Shown here: positions 35,472 through 47,853 of the stretch, piece after piece | Layout of the letters: every line of letters starts with the position of its first letter | How positions within the stretch are numbered: the first letter of the stretch is position 1 | DNA from: Bactrocera neohumeralis | Lineage: Eukaryota > Arthropoda > Insecta > Diptera > Tephritidae | Assembly: GCF_024586455.1 (NCBI RefSeq) | Contig: NC_065920.1 | Location: 76,252,215 to 76,316,214 of the forward strand | Reading direction: 5' to 3' | DNA length: 64,000 nucleotides | The notes under the pieces: model-generated | Database searches by the model: none | What the model saw: only the letters and a program-made list of their open reading frames with translations | Told to the model about the DNA's origin: nothing | Translations under genes and position numbers: made by a program

Positions 35472-36964
35472 TCAACTTGTAGAACGTGTGAGTAGCTCGT
35501 CGTCATCCAGTTGTGCCAACGCAGCCGGTGAGCCCACATCGATGGTGGTCACACGATTGCCGCCATCCGATGCCGATGGCAACTTGATGACATCGCTGTC
35601 GGACGTATGTACTGGCATAATGATGCAGACGAAGCTTTTGCCGGTTTGTGAGTCGCGCGGATGCAATGTTACCGGATTGAATTTATCCGTTTGTCCATCG
35701 GTGAAGGTTTGTAGGCGTTGATAAATTTCCGGATAATGTTTGCGTAATAGCACACCACGTCGTGACAAGATATCCAAGATATTGGAGAGTATGAGTTCGC
35801 CCTGACCGTTATTCGAACGTAAACTTGGATTGAATGTGAGTATGAGTATCTCGGTGGTGGGTTCCGGCACGGCAACCACTGTTAACGGCTGCAGTTGTTG
35901 TTGTAGTTGTAGGGCCTGATGTTGTTGCTCCAATTCAGCTAGGATGCTCTTGCAGAGTTTCAGTTTGGCACAACGCGAGACCAGCTGGCGTTCCCAGCGT
36001 ACTGGCGCCTGTCCCATGCCCGGCGCTTCGCTGACCACACATATGGCCACATAGATGAGCATCTTGGAGTCCGGCTTGTATTCGGTGCTTAGCTTCAGCA
36101 ATTCCGAGTACAGCTCGAGACCCATTTCGGCGGGCATCAGATCGGGCCAACGCACATAGGACGCCTCGCCCATACACTGAAAGCCGTGCTTGATGAAACT
36201 CTCAGCCGCCTCGGCGGAACGGAAGAGCACCCGCACAACGCCGCGCCCCTGCGACAGGAAGCCCTTGCGCGCTAACAAACTGAGATGGCGCTGCGAATCG
36301 ACATCATCCTTACACGTGGCTAACACTTGGCGGCACAAATTCGACGCGCGTGAGTGTAGACATGCTTTGCGGTGCTTCTCCCAGTGGGCGCGCCGACATT
36401 CACGCGAACAATATAGATGGGTACAATTGTGGCATGACTTGTAATACTTTTTGGCGTCTGCGGGTGTGGCGCTACGATCGCACTTGGTGTTGCGGCACTT
36501 GATCTGCAGCTCGGATGTGGTCTTATTATTGGACTCGGAACTGTCGCCGAGCGAGACACGGCGCGTCGACAGTGTGGCGTTCCCGGCGCCGATGACGCCG
36601 CTGCCACCTCCAACGCCACCGCCACTGCCGCCGGCGGCTGACGAGTGGTGGCTGTTGACGCTGGCGTCTTGGTAGTACCCGGCAACGTTGGTGTGCTGCG
36701 TCGTTGCGCCGATGCTGTTGCCGGTTGACGAATTGGTTTTGGCATTTTGTTGTTGCTGTTGGTGTTGCAGCTGTTGTTGTTTTTGTTGTTGCGGTGCATC
36801 GCCCTCACTGCGCCGGCGCAAACGTTGCTGTTCGGCCTGTAGTTGTGCTAGTAGTAGTTGTTGTTGGGATTGCTGTAGTTGCGTCTGGGATTGGGGAATT
36901 TGTGGTGGTTGTTGCTGCTGCGGCATATGACGGAATGTTACCAGGGACTGACTAGCTGAATCGC
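35472..36964 (-). CDS. Terminal coding exon of a MYND-type zinc-finger protein
   Basis: The exon opens after a splice acceptor (CTCATTCGCAG, minus strand) and gives 496 residues ending ELLTRSTS at a TGA (35474-35472). It begins DSASQSLVTFRHMPQQQQ and runs through about 90 Q-rich residues and a G/S-rich linker. A MYND-like finger (36497-36360) then holds cysteines in C-x4-C, C-x2-C, YC-x3-C and H-x3-C spacing; the first pair is wider than the usual C-x2-C. After it comes a conserved-looking region of about 160 residues (QRHLSLLARKGFLSQGRGVV to KLKLCKSILAELE) and a domain beginning TEILILTFNPSLRS. MYND fingers bind proline-rich peptides in partner proteins; partners here are unknown. I do not recognise the orthologue. 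GC content is well above the flanks, as expected for coding DNA. Confidence 0.88.
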
Positions 36965-39696
36965 CTGCGAATGAGAAGAGAATGTGCGTGGTTTGAGGCA
37001 ATAGTTGATTGTTAATTCTTTCTTTAACAACGTAAACATTTGCTAACTAACTTCTAATGCAGTACACAACGTCTAGGCATTCCCAACGAAAGTATCAAAC
37101 AAAAAAGTTTTTAAAAGCACATGTTCACAGGAGTTCTTTTTTAACGCGGAGGAATGAGTTGAGCATGCTTGGAAGGATTCAGCCGTACTACTTGCTTCAT
37201 AGCGTTCGCTATTTTCTTTGGCAATATCTCTCTTCGAGAACAAGAATTTTTGAAAAACCAAAATAAAACAGATTTTTAAAATTTTTGCGAAATTCTGCCG
37301 ATACTTTTTCTTACAAAATATGTGTAACCTGATTTAAATACATCTTTGTTAAGCTTCCCTAATTTCATTTTGAATATGATTTTAGTTTTCCTAATTGGCT
37401 TATTGCTTACCAAACCACAATCTTATCATCTATCGGCTTTAGATTCTGAAGTTGCAATGTCAAAAAAGTAGGGGATAAAGGCAAAAAATAAATAAAATGT
37501 AAGCTAGAAAGCGGCCTTACAAAGAACTCATCGCTAACTGAAAAGCGATTTTTGTTTTTTTTTTTTCTTCTTGAATGGAAATTATGTGAGAAATATAATT
37601 ACACTAATATATCTATTCAATCATTTTAGAAGCGTTGATTTTAAATTTTTATCTGTAAAATTTGTCGCCAGATGATAAGCTTATAGCTGAAATATAAGAG
37701 AACACAGCCGTATATACTAAAATTTTAATGATGAGAGTATACCATCTACTTTTAATGTGTTGAAGAATTCTTTCTCACAAATGCATTTTTTCCTTTTGTA
37801 AATAATTTCGCGAACAAAATAATAATCTGAAATATTTACAGATTCATTGGCATATAAAAAAAATAATAATACTGTTAAGTGGAACATTTTTATACTCTCG
37901 CAACATGTTACTCTATAGTTCATTCTACTGTGGGCAAAAAGTAGTCAGACTTTTTCTAGGTTGGGATGACTGTCAGTGACATCTTTGCCAAATGTCACAT
38001 CCACCACAATCGACGATTAACACTCAGAGATTTCACCACAAAATTTTGCTCGATAACACTCACTTTTGGTTGAATCAGTTTATTTATTTATTGAAGGATC
38101 GTACGACTTAACAGCTCTGGACTATTGATTATGGGTTATGGAAGTCGCTTGTCTATGCAGATAAGCCCCTCGATATTTAATCAAGCAATCTGCGGCCCGA
38201 AATAGTTCTTAAAACATATTGGCAAACCCTTATCTTTATAATAAATCAATATTCGGCGCCAAAACATTAAATCTATTTTTTTATTTCTCCTTAAAATATA
38301 ATGATTTTCGTTATTCCAGCAGACTTACGCTCAATATGTGGTTCAAAATGTGTAATATTTTAATGAAAATGAGCGGACACGTTTTTTTAAAGATTTTGTG
38401 GTTTAGCGGCGAATTGGTATGGAAGACCTTGGTTTAAACCGCATTTTTCTAAAATAATGAATTCCTATCCAGTTGTTGACTTTTTTCTTCTTCTCTTAAT
38501 CTCTTCGATTGAGTTTAAATTACATTAATCTTATTTGAAACTGATTTTAGTAAAATTTTCGTTGACACGAAGTGAAATAAAAAATATGTAAAATAAAACT
38601 AACTGTGTTTCAAGGAAAAAAAATACTTTATTTTGCGAATTTTTTTCTTAAATATAGATTGAGTAATTTTATTTGGACTAATTGTGCATTTTCACAATAT
38701 AGTGTAATTTTCGTCGAATAATCAATACTGATTTCTTTCGCAAAATTTAAAGCTTTCCACAGCTGAAAGTATTTCCTTGGTTTTGATCCTTCCAATTTGC
38801 GAGAGTATAAAATGTTCGATTACACCCGAACTTAGCTCTTCCTTACTTCTTATTAAATAGCCCAATCAATCATTGGTGCCTTTATTTTCCTGTATGAGTA
38901 TAATAAATATTGAATAATTGAGTAAAAGAAAATAAAAATAAATAATAAAAGAGGGTTTATAAATAAATATAAATGTTTTGAGGCTAACTAGTAGGAAGAG
39001 AAACCAAAAATGTAAAGGCTTCATGATTGGTTTTGGCTTTTCTGAATCTGTTCAATAAAAGTCCTCCCTAAGTTCTTTGATTTAACGCTATGAGTTCCCT
39101 TTGGAGAACTTATTTTTACTATGTTTTTTTATTAGAAGTAAACTCGTTCTTCGCTTTATGTTTTTTTTATATTTTTTGTTTTTAATGTGGAACTAAAACA
39201 TATATATAATACAAAATACTAAATAAAAGAATATTGATAAAGAAATGAATTTTACGAAAATTAATAATATTAAATATATAAAATACCTTGAAATTTTTTA
39301 AAAGTATTTTCCAAACAATAGCAATATAATACTGATTTATAAATCCAAATATTATATAGTATATATCAGCTCTTAACATATATATCGAAACACAACAATA
39401 ACGAATCGTAAATAATTATATATTAAAAAATGTCAATAATTATCGAATTTGGTTGAATTTACAAGTAAAACTATATATATTATTTCAAAACTCTAACTAT
39501 TAACTTGATTCTGCACAATCACAAGTACATATCAATTGATACGATTGTGAGCCGCAGTGCTGATGTGGCTGCGCTTAAATGTCTATATATATTTTACTAT
39601 ATACGATTACGAATACGAATACGAGTATGTAGTAGTTACATATGTTTGTATGTACGAGTATATTTTTGTGATGGAAGAAAACTTACAGGTTCATAC
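36965..39696 (-). other. Intron of the MYND gene
   Basis: It is bounded by donor CAG|GTATGA (minus strand, at 39696) and acceptor TTCGCAG (at 36965). It is AT-rich and hosts the inverted-repeat element at 37883-38850. No other coding exon was found. Confidence 0.55.
37883..38850. mobile_element. Inverted-repeat element inside the MYND gene intron
   Basis: AACATTTTTATACTCTCGCA at 37883 is inverted at 38797-38816 (TTGCGAGAGTATAAAATGTT) with one extra T. The right end continues CGATTACACCCGAACTTAG and CCTTACTT, shared with 28965-29050. The roughly 900 bases between have no coding capacity. I infer a non-autonomous transposon. Confidence 0.55.
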
Positions 39697-39918
39697 CTGT
39701 CGTCGTGGACCTAGCGTATGGATCACTTGTGGCGGCGGGCCCCGCGTTGACGTTGACGCCGACGCCGACGCTAGCGCCAAGAGCTGCACCCGCAACCGCA
39801 CCAGCGCCCACGTTCACGCCCTGCACTCCACCACTGGACGACGCTGACGACGATGGCAGTCCTAATAGTGAGGCTAAGACATCTTCTAGCGAAGCGGTGC
39901 TCAACGAGCGTTCTGGCG
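39697..39918 (-). CDS. Probable cassette exon of the MYND gene
   Basis: Minus-strand exon of 222 nt (74 codons) between an acceptor ending TTTAG and donor CAG|GTATGA. The phase is 1 at both ends. It can be included between the exon ending at 47546 and the exon starting at 36964, or skipped, without changing frame. The product reads PERSLSTASLEDVLASLLGL, then a serine run and a V/G/A-rich stretch ending DPYARSTTT. GC content is far above the surrounding intron. The polypyrimidine tract before the acceptor is poor, which fits regulated inclusion. A second donor-like GTAAGT ten bases further down would change the frame and is less likely. Confidence 0.75.
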
Positions 39919-41039
39919 CTAAATTTCAGAATTTCGATGCAATTTTTGTATTTTTTTTGTGTTTTTTTTTATTGCGAGCAATGTTTTCAAGTGAGTGTTT
40001 TTTTGTATTTTTTTTTACAATTTTACGGATGAAAAGGTGGGGAAATTCGGTAGTTTGGTTAGGTTTTGGCAATTTTGTACATATTTCGGCATATATGCAT
40101 GTATGTAGCATTGTTGACCGCCATTGATTGTTGATGGATTTGAAAGATTTTGTTTTTTTGGTGGGAATTTCAGTTTAGTTAGCATTAGTAATGTTGGTGT
40201 GGTAAAAAACAAGAAAAAAGAAACGAGAATATAAAACGCATATATATTTTAATTGTTTTTGTAAAACGCTTTGCTTTAGCCTAAGATATGTTTACTTAAT
40301 TAAATGCTAATAAAAATAGCTATACTGCCAACCATAAGTCTTAGAAAAATTATACAAAATATCAGTAACACATGGTATACAGCCTGTCTCTCGATAATGA
40401 CTGCTACTAATGAGGTCTAAATGCCTGACACATTACGCAATTTACTTATGATTTAGTAAGAGCTTTGGGTAACGAAGCAAATTTTATTGTTTACATTAAG
40501 TTTTTAGCGGTCTAAAATCGCAAGTATATACGTGAGGAAGAAAGGAAGCGTTTAGTGGGTGGTAGTAGTTCGGAGCGTGGAAAGGGTGTTTCAAGGAGAG
40601 TGGCACAGAAATTTTCTACGATTTTTAGTTGCAATTAATAGCTACTGTTAGGTTATGTGATGGATGAATAATAGTATATACTAGAAGTTATAGAAAGAGA
40701 CTATGGTATAGATATATGTATATAGTGCATTTTGAAAATACTAGATAACAAATAACTTAGTATTAATTTTCTAAGATGTTTGCCAATGGAATGTTGAAAA
40801 GTGTTTAAAAAAGTAATTTTAATTAATTTGGAGTTAACATAAAGGGTATTCAAAAGATTTATGAAATAAAACTATAGTTTGAGGTCCTCGGTTTAGCAAT
40901 TTTCGTCTACCCTTCTGTCTATTCGTCTGTCTGCAAATACGTGAACTAGTTCTTCACTTTTTGATCTATCGAACTGAAATTTTTCATATGCATTTTCTCC
41001 TCAAGAAACATTGTCGAAACTGCCGACATAGAAAATAGC
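39919..41039. other. Intron stretch with a family A fragment
   Basis: AT-rich. 40850-41039 carries an antisense family A fragment (TCTGTCTATTCGTCTGTCTG and GCTGTCATACAAACTAAACG). No coding exon recognised. Confidence 0.45.
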
Positions 41040-41780
41040 TGTCATACAAACTAAACGATAAGTTAGAATAGTCCTTTGTGAAGCCATTAAAAAGAGGAAC
41101 TCCGGTTTTCGAACTTGTAAATTAGCAAAACACTTAGTAGCCAGTACAAATTTGCACAGGCGTTTAGTTTCCATTCCCGCCAGTTCTGTGGGATGTCGGA
41201 ATGTATGCACTCAGATCAGTTTGACTTCCTGATCGTGGGACAGCCTTACAGCATGGACGCCAATAGCCCGTTAAAAGCCCAAAAACTAAGGAGATGCTAG
41301 CCTTACTGAGGGTAAATAGATCACTAGATCTCTTACGATCGATTTTGGGCCAAAAGGCTTTTGCGACGGCGCATGTACCGATAGTGGCCCAGCGCTGGCC
41401 AAACTTCCGCGAAGCCCAGCCATCTAGTAGTAGAACACAAGAGGATACGGAGCGCCGACCCGCTCCGATTCTACTAATAGCGGTGCTAGGGTGCCTTTTC
41501 TTTCTAGCTCATCAGCTTTACAATTTCTTGCAATTCCGCTGTGGCCTGGCACCTATACCAGTCTTATCATAAAGATACTCTATGATATGGATAGCGAGGT
41601 TAGGCATTCTTTGATCAGCACTGAACGCACCGTTAATGAGTTCAAGGCTTGTATCGCCGCTCTGCTATCTGAGTGAATTCCCTGAAAGAGGCTGGACAAG
41701 TAAATCTACTTCTACCTTAATAACTGCAACCTCAACCTGGAAGACACTGCATTAGTCGGGGAGTCTGAAAAATCAGTGAA
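41040..41780 (-). pseudogene. Non-LTR retrotransposon relic (RNase H region), minus strand
   Basis: Minus strand from about 41570 reads GARPQRNCKKL in one frame, with VPGHSGIARNCKADEL recoverable across a small shift, then ARKGTLAPLLVESERVGAPY and a remnant of the region after RNase H (GLRGSLASAGPLSVHAPS). PGHSGIxGNxxAD is the RNase H signature of Jockey/I-type elements. Stops interrupt it repeatedly. It sits inside the long MYND gene intron on the same strand. Confidence 0.65.
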
Positions 41781-42429
41781 AAATGTTCGCAAGTACGTCT
41801 GTTGAAATTAATTTTACAAGACTACTTGCTTGGAACTCATGTTCCCATAGTAGTTATGCTTTTGACCATTTTTATGTGGACAGCAACTGACAACTTACTG
41901 TAAGACTTAGATAAAATGTTAAATATGAAGTACATGTTGGAAATCTAGTGATAAGCGATGACTTTTTATATGACAAATATGGCAATGTTCCATTGAAAAT
42001 AATATGCTTGGTAGATTTCTTAGTACCTGATAGCTTAGTACCCTCATAGCTTCATCGAATTAGTTTTCTCAAAATTTAAGGGAACACGCAAGTTGTAGAA
42101 ACATTTAGGTTAGGGTAGATAAGGTTAGGTTGGAATCATTGAGTGACACCTTTAAGCTTCATATTATAAGATTTATCGTATAAGCCACAATATTCAGAGG
42201 AGAAGTGGCAGAAGAAAATATAACATATTACGTCTAGTAAAAATAAATCCATTAATATTAGAAATTATTACTACGCTATAAGCATTTGGGATCCCCACGG
42301 TATGATACACTGGAGGAGGTATCGATAGTGAGTGAACTGAACTCCATCTGGTATCGCAAAGGACCAAACTGGTCTGTGCATGTCTTATTGGCCTGCCAGA
42401 TTAACCTAACCTTTGTGATAGCTTCACCC

Positions 42430-42860
42430 ACTTTTCTTTGAGTAACCGTCAAATATGGACGCCAGCAAAAAGTAAATGCGCCATATTTTACAGTTCTTCG
42501 CCAATAAAGGTGAAAACGTAAGCCAAATGACTGAAAATGTGAATAGTGTTTATGGTCCTCACAGCCCGTTCAGGTAAATTTGGTGTCAAAGATGCACCAC
42601 ACTCTGAAAAGCCATTTATCGATTCTAATGGAAATCGCTGAGTTCGATCGTCATGTATGCTCTGCTTCGAATCCCCGGCAGCTAAATACAAAAACCGTTT
42701 GGTATCATTTAAATAAGGTTGGTTCTAGAAAGATGCTCGATTGGTGAGTGCCACACGAGGAAGCGCCAAAGGCCTCATGGGTCGAATATCCATTTCTGAA
42801 AGGTATGGTTACTGGTGATGAGTGTCAATCAAAACCCGTCTTGATCGAATCACGTAGACT
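42430..42860 (+). pseudogene. Mariner-like transposase relic
   Basis: Broken plus-strand frames show KGENVSQMTENVNSVYG (about 42508-42560), an EIAEFDRHVCSA stretch, NTKTVWYHLNKVGSRKMLDW (about 42690-42745), and FLKGMVTGDE (about 42795-42823), the segment up to the first catalytic aspartate of irritans-like mariners. The rest of the catalytic domain is absent. It runs almost directly into the non-LTR fragment at 42880. Confidence 0.6.
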
Positions 42861-42879
42861 ATACGAAACGCAATTAAAT

Positions 42880-43110
42880 CAGAGATGACGGTCAGGATGA
42901 TTTTTCTTTTGACATAGTTCAGCGAATTAAAGACAGCGCATGGACGAAAACACTCCAGCTCTGAAAGTATTCGAGGAAGAGGAAGACATTCACTACGTCA
43001 GAAAGGCCAGGTGGATAAGGAATTGGCTTCGCTTGGAATCTCGAATTGGCGCCACATTGTGAAAATGAAGAACGACTGGCGTGCTGTTGTAAACAGAAAG
43101 ACATTGGACT
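42880..43110 (+). pseudogene. Non-LTR retrotransposon C-terminal fragment
   Basis: The plus strand reads MDENTPALKVFEEEEDIHYV, then disrupted GRPPLRW, then KELASLGISNWRHIVK and NDWRAVVN. The MDENTPA start and the following region match the C-terminal end of the minus-strand relic at 14441-15270, so both come from one family. Confidence 0.65.
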
Positions 43111-46100
43111 TTCTTACTACTAAAAATCGGTTAAAAGGGCATAAAAGCAAAATTTTTAAATGAAGAAGAAAAGGGGGAATAAAATAACAAAAATCAAATA
43201 AAATTGGCTAATCAGAGACACAAAAGTAAAATAGTAATATGTAAAATAATATATGTAAACAAACCAATCAGAATCCAATTAAAAGAAATTAAGCTTTGTT
43301 TAAAACAAATAATTTCCATACAAACATATAAAATATATGTTTCATATGCAAACACTTTTATTTATATTGAATAACTTTTATATGTAAATCCGTTAAAAAC
43401 TAAATTATTTATGAAATCTACAATTTTATTTTATTTTTTAGAACATCTTATATGTTTATGTGTATATGTAGGCATGTATAAATGGTATTTTTTATGAAAA
43501 TAAATTTAATGGTATATATAATATTTATATATGTATGTATTTGTGTATGTATTATGTTAGGCTTGTGAAGAAAATATAGTCAAATGCAATAAAAACACAT
43601 TTTAAATTAATAATTTATATGTGTTGTGTACATATACAGTTAACAGTTATGCATTTATTACAAATGTGAAATATATATAAATGTGTTATACGAAAAAAAT
43701 GTATGTATTTTTGTATTATTATTTAGTTTAAATTATGTTTTACAAAATTATTTCCAATACAAGAAATTTAAAATGTACATATTTAATTGTTTAATTAGAC
43801 TAAAAATTATAATAATTAAAAAATTAATTTAATTATAAAAATTAATAAAACACAAAATTTCGTCCGTTTTTATATACAATTGTAGTTAGTGACATAGTTA
43901 TGTTTATTTTTTTAATATTTTAATGCTGAAATTTGAAATTTAAAATAGAGAAATTTAATGTTTTGGTATACAAATTTCGTTAGTTGTCAAAAGGTTGTAT
44001 ATACATGACTTGCTTGGCTTATTTTGCGAACAAAATCTTATGTCACGTTATGTTATGCGTTTTAAAAATGTGAATTTTTTGGCTGTGAGATATAATGATT
44101 GTCATGTGAAGAGCACTCACTAGAGTAACAGCAAAAATTGGACGATTTTTATATCAAGGCATGTGAGTTAGTAACAAAATGGTGCGAATATGTTTGGTGA
44201 ATTTTTTGGCACAAATGTATATGATGTTCTATACTAGCGCTTATTTTTATTTAATAATTTTTTCGAACATTGAATTAGTCTATTTTAAAACTCTGCCAAA
44301 ATAGAAAATTCATTGAATTCATAATTTTTTTTGATATTTTTCCAAAAAAAAAAATTATCAAATAGAAAATATTTCGAGTTTAGTTTTTCGTGATGTATCT
44401 TCGAAAGTACTTTTGAAATCGCGAAATTTGTATTGAAAATAGTTTGTTAGTTTTTCGTGATGCTTTTTGACATTTTTGCGAAACAAAAATTTAATACCCA
44501 GTTTTCATATTGAAAATATTTTGAGGTTAATTTTTCGGGATGTTTTTGAACACTTGAAAGTTTTCAGAAAAAAAAAAATTAGGAATCGCAATTTTTATTT
44601 TGAAAAAATTTTGAGGTTAACTTTTCGTGATGTTTTTTGATACTTGAAACTTAAAGAAAAAAAATTTGAAATGCGATTTTTATATTGGAAATTTTTCTTG
44701 ACAGATAGAACATATTTTTTTCAAACGAATACTTAATTTAATTTTTCTCATTTCAATTTTGAATATTTTTGAAAAACTAATAAGTAAATATTGCGAAGAT
44801 AAATACATATACATTTTTAAAAAGATCTTTTGTATTTTTAAGACGATAAATATCAATTATCGAAATGTAACTCTTCGTGGAGTATTAGGTACAATTTTGA
44901 CAAACCAACTACGCCTTATTCAAATTTATGATTTTTTTTCACACTCCCTTATATCAGCTGATCAAATTTGAGCCGTACCGACAAAAAAAAATTCTTGTAA
45001 TCTAGTCGATTTGTTTTGATCCTGGAAATACTGAAATTAAGCCTATCACTTCACTAGTCAATTCAACAGACCAACAAAATTCAATAAGGAGACCGACCAA
45101 TTTTTGTTTGCAAAGATTTAAAAAATTTGAATTTTTAATGCCACAGCGCAGAGTATTCACAAATGCTGTTTTAAATCTTGGAACTATTTGAAAAAATTCA
45201 ACAAATTTACAAAATAAGTTTCCATAAATTCAGTTCAGTCCTAGCTTACCTTCAGGCGCTTCAGTTATATTTTCTGTTCATTTTATATTCTGGAATTTGT
45301 AAACTTGATGCATAGTAAATTTAAAAATTTAACTGCCTTAAAGACACTTGAAAAAATTGGCTTTAGAATTTAGGCGCCTCAGAATTTTTAAAATAATTTT
45401 TCAGACATTGGCAGCTTGCTAGTGTCGTAGCTTTTTGATTCTTACTGCATATTTTTTGACGCTTCTTTAATTATTATGATTTTGTGAACACTGTAAAATG
45501 ATTGAGAAGTCTGTTTTCGGACGTAAATATGTATTTATTTTATTTTCATGTTATGTTTTACAAATAAAATAAAATTTTTATATAATATGTTTTATTATGT
45601 AGATATGTATGCAAATTAATTGTCATCGTCGAAACTTAAAAGCTAAAGAAAGAACAAAAGCATAAATTTTAAAACTAAAATTTAATACAACATAAATTTA
45701 TATTATTTAACTATGAACATTTTTAAAAGTACATATAGTTAAAAACTAAAGTTCAACGAAATGCGTTAATTAAATAAAAATATTATAAATGTAGATATTT
45801 TGAGCATAAACAAATGGGGGTAATGAATAGTTTTTAAATTTTTCGTTTTAAGTTTTAAATTTTTTGGAATTTTTCAAAATTTTTCGAATTTTATAAATAT
45901 TTTTAAATTTTTGAGTTTTACTCAATATTTAAAAAAAAATTTCATCTGATCAAAATTTGTTACTAATTGAAAACTTTTGAAAACTTTCTATACTTCAAAA
46001 TTTTTTCAATTGATCAAAATTTGTAAAGTTTCAAAATTTGCAATATTTCAAAAATTTTCAAAAATCGCAATATTTCAAAAACTTTTAAAATTTTAAATAT

Positions 46101-47545
46101 TTTATAAACTTTAAAAATTTTAAATATTTAAAAAAAATTTAAAATTTGCAATATTTTAAAAATTTTCAAAACTTGTCAATATTTAAAAATGTTTAAAAAT
46201 TTTTAATATTTCCAAATTTGTTTTTATTTCAAGAATTTTAAAAACTTTCGATACTCCAAAATTTTTTCAATTGATCAAAATTTGTCAATATTTCATATAT
46301 TTTTAAAATTTTCCATATTTAAAAAATTTTCCAATATTTCAAAACTTCAAAATTTTCAATATTATTATTTTTTAAATTTCAAAAACTTGTAAATTTTGAA
46401 TATTTATAAAATTTTCAATATTTCAAAACGTTTTAAATTTTAAAATTCGTCAATGTTTAAAAAAATCTATTTTATCGATTTTTCTTTTCAATTTTGAATT
46501 TTATGTTTGATTTTTCGTTGTTTTTAAATTTATTTCACTTTATCGTATTTAAAAATATCTATGTACGTTTGAATTTTAAAACTTAATATTGCAACATTTG
46601 TTTTTGAATTATTTTTCTTTTTTGTTTTTGTTTTTACATTAAAGCGAATTTAAGGTAAACTTATACGCATATAAATACAATCGAGAATACATTTTAAATA
46701 CATTTTGTATATATGTAAAGTTATATAAATTAAATGTTAAATAATGTATATATATATGGGTGTGTGTGTGTGTTTTAAAAACAACATAATCGAAAAAATT
46801 AGGTGCAAACTAATCGTAAGAATGCCGTGGGATTTTTTGTTCTTGCATTTGTTAGCATCTGAAGCTTACGAAGATGCCTCGAAACCGTTTTGGAACAAAA
46901 ATTTTAACGAAATCTACTTGTGCGCACTTAAAATGTAAAAATTAAATTTTTACATGCTAATTGCAGATTTTAATAATTTCAATATATTTTTTTAATTTTC
47001 TTCTGCAACACTACAAATTAACGGTATATTTATATGTGAGTAATGAAATGCACTAAAATGTATACATTGAAGTATATACATATATACTATATATGCGTGT
47101 GTATGTGACAACTACATGGCTAAACAACTACAAATACAATGTTCAACTCGTTGCTTGTTTTGTTGTTTTTATTGCGAATCGCTTGCACACTACTAAATGA
47201 AACAAACAAACAGCATTTTTGCTTCGCACGCTAAACGTTTTCTTGCGCTTCCACTACAGAATATTTTCAATTTCAATAAGAAAAGTTAGCTTCAAAGTGT
47301 GTGTGTGTATGTGCACGCTTGCATATGTGTGTACATAGAAATTTTGTTTTTGAAGTGAAAAAAGTTGGCTGGTGTTTGCTGTTGCTGTAAATGCTACATT
47401 CCATATGTATGCGTTCACATGTGTATGTGTGTATGTGTGTGTGCGCTTATGTATTTTAGGACTTACGGTAATTGTATATGTACATACAACGCGCTCATAG
47501 TAAATTAGCACATAATTATTGCCTAAATCATAATTGTGGACTCAC
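43111..47545 (-). other. Long AT-rich intron of the MYND gene with local arrays
   Basis: It is bounded by the donor GTGAGT at 47545. 44385-44700 holds four copies of a unit starting TTTTTCGTGATG, spaced 70-90 bases. 45830-46460 is a degenerate array of TTTCAAAATTTTCAATATT-like words. (TG)n occurs near 47297 and 47425. No further exon was recognised. Confidence 0.5.
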
Positions 47546-47853
47546 CACCGCCAACGATACTCAGACCGTTCATGCGTAACACATGTGGATTTGTTGTTAT
47601 CGCTGTGGTGATGCCGACGCCACCAACACTATTTGGTGTTGTTATTGCCGTTAATGTATTTGATGATGAATTACTTGTATTGTAATTGTAATTATAATTA
47701 TTATATTGACTGCTGCTAATGCTGTTGTTAGTTGCTGTATTGTTGTTGGTATTCGTAGCGCTACTAAATGCGGTTGCTGTCGTCTCGATGACCGGTGTTT
47801 GCGGTGAGTCCAGTGGTCGTATGCCAACAAATGAGGATTCAAGCCAACATTTT
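47546..47853 (-). CDS. Upstream coding exon of the MYND gene
   Basis: Minus-strand exon of 308 nt between a pyrimidine-rich acceptor (TTTTCTCC...TTTAG, AG at 47855-47854) and donor GGTG|GTGAGT (GT at 47545). It reads KCWLESSFVGIRPLDSPQTP, then an S/T/N-rich stretch with NNYNYNYN, and ends NPHVLRMNGLSIVGG. It leaves one base that joins in frame to either 39918 or 36964; the direct join gives SIVGGGDSASQSL. There is no good start codon, so earlier exons are missing and the protein N-terminus is unknown. Confidence 0.82.

Noticed and set aside
35329..36955. Several plus-strand frames opposite the MYND exon
   Set aside because: They are antisense shadows of a GC-rich coding exon with a clear MYND finger on the minus strand.
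39688..39697. Use of the GTAAGT donor ten bases past the cassette exon
   Set aside because: It would leave phase 2 and break the frame into the terminal exon, whereas CAG|GTATGA keeps it.
41294..41572. Plus-strand frame of 92 residues
   Set aside because: The minus strand here carries the RNase H motif of a retrotransposon relic, and the plus frame is its shadow.
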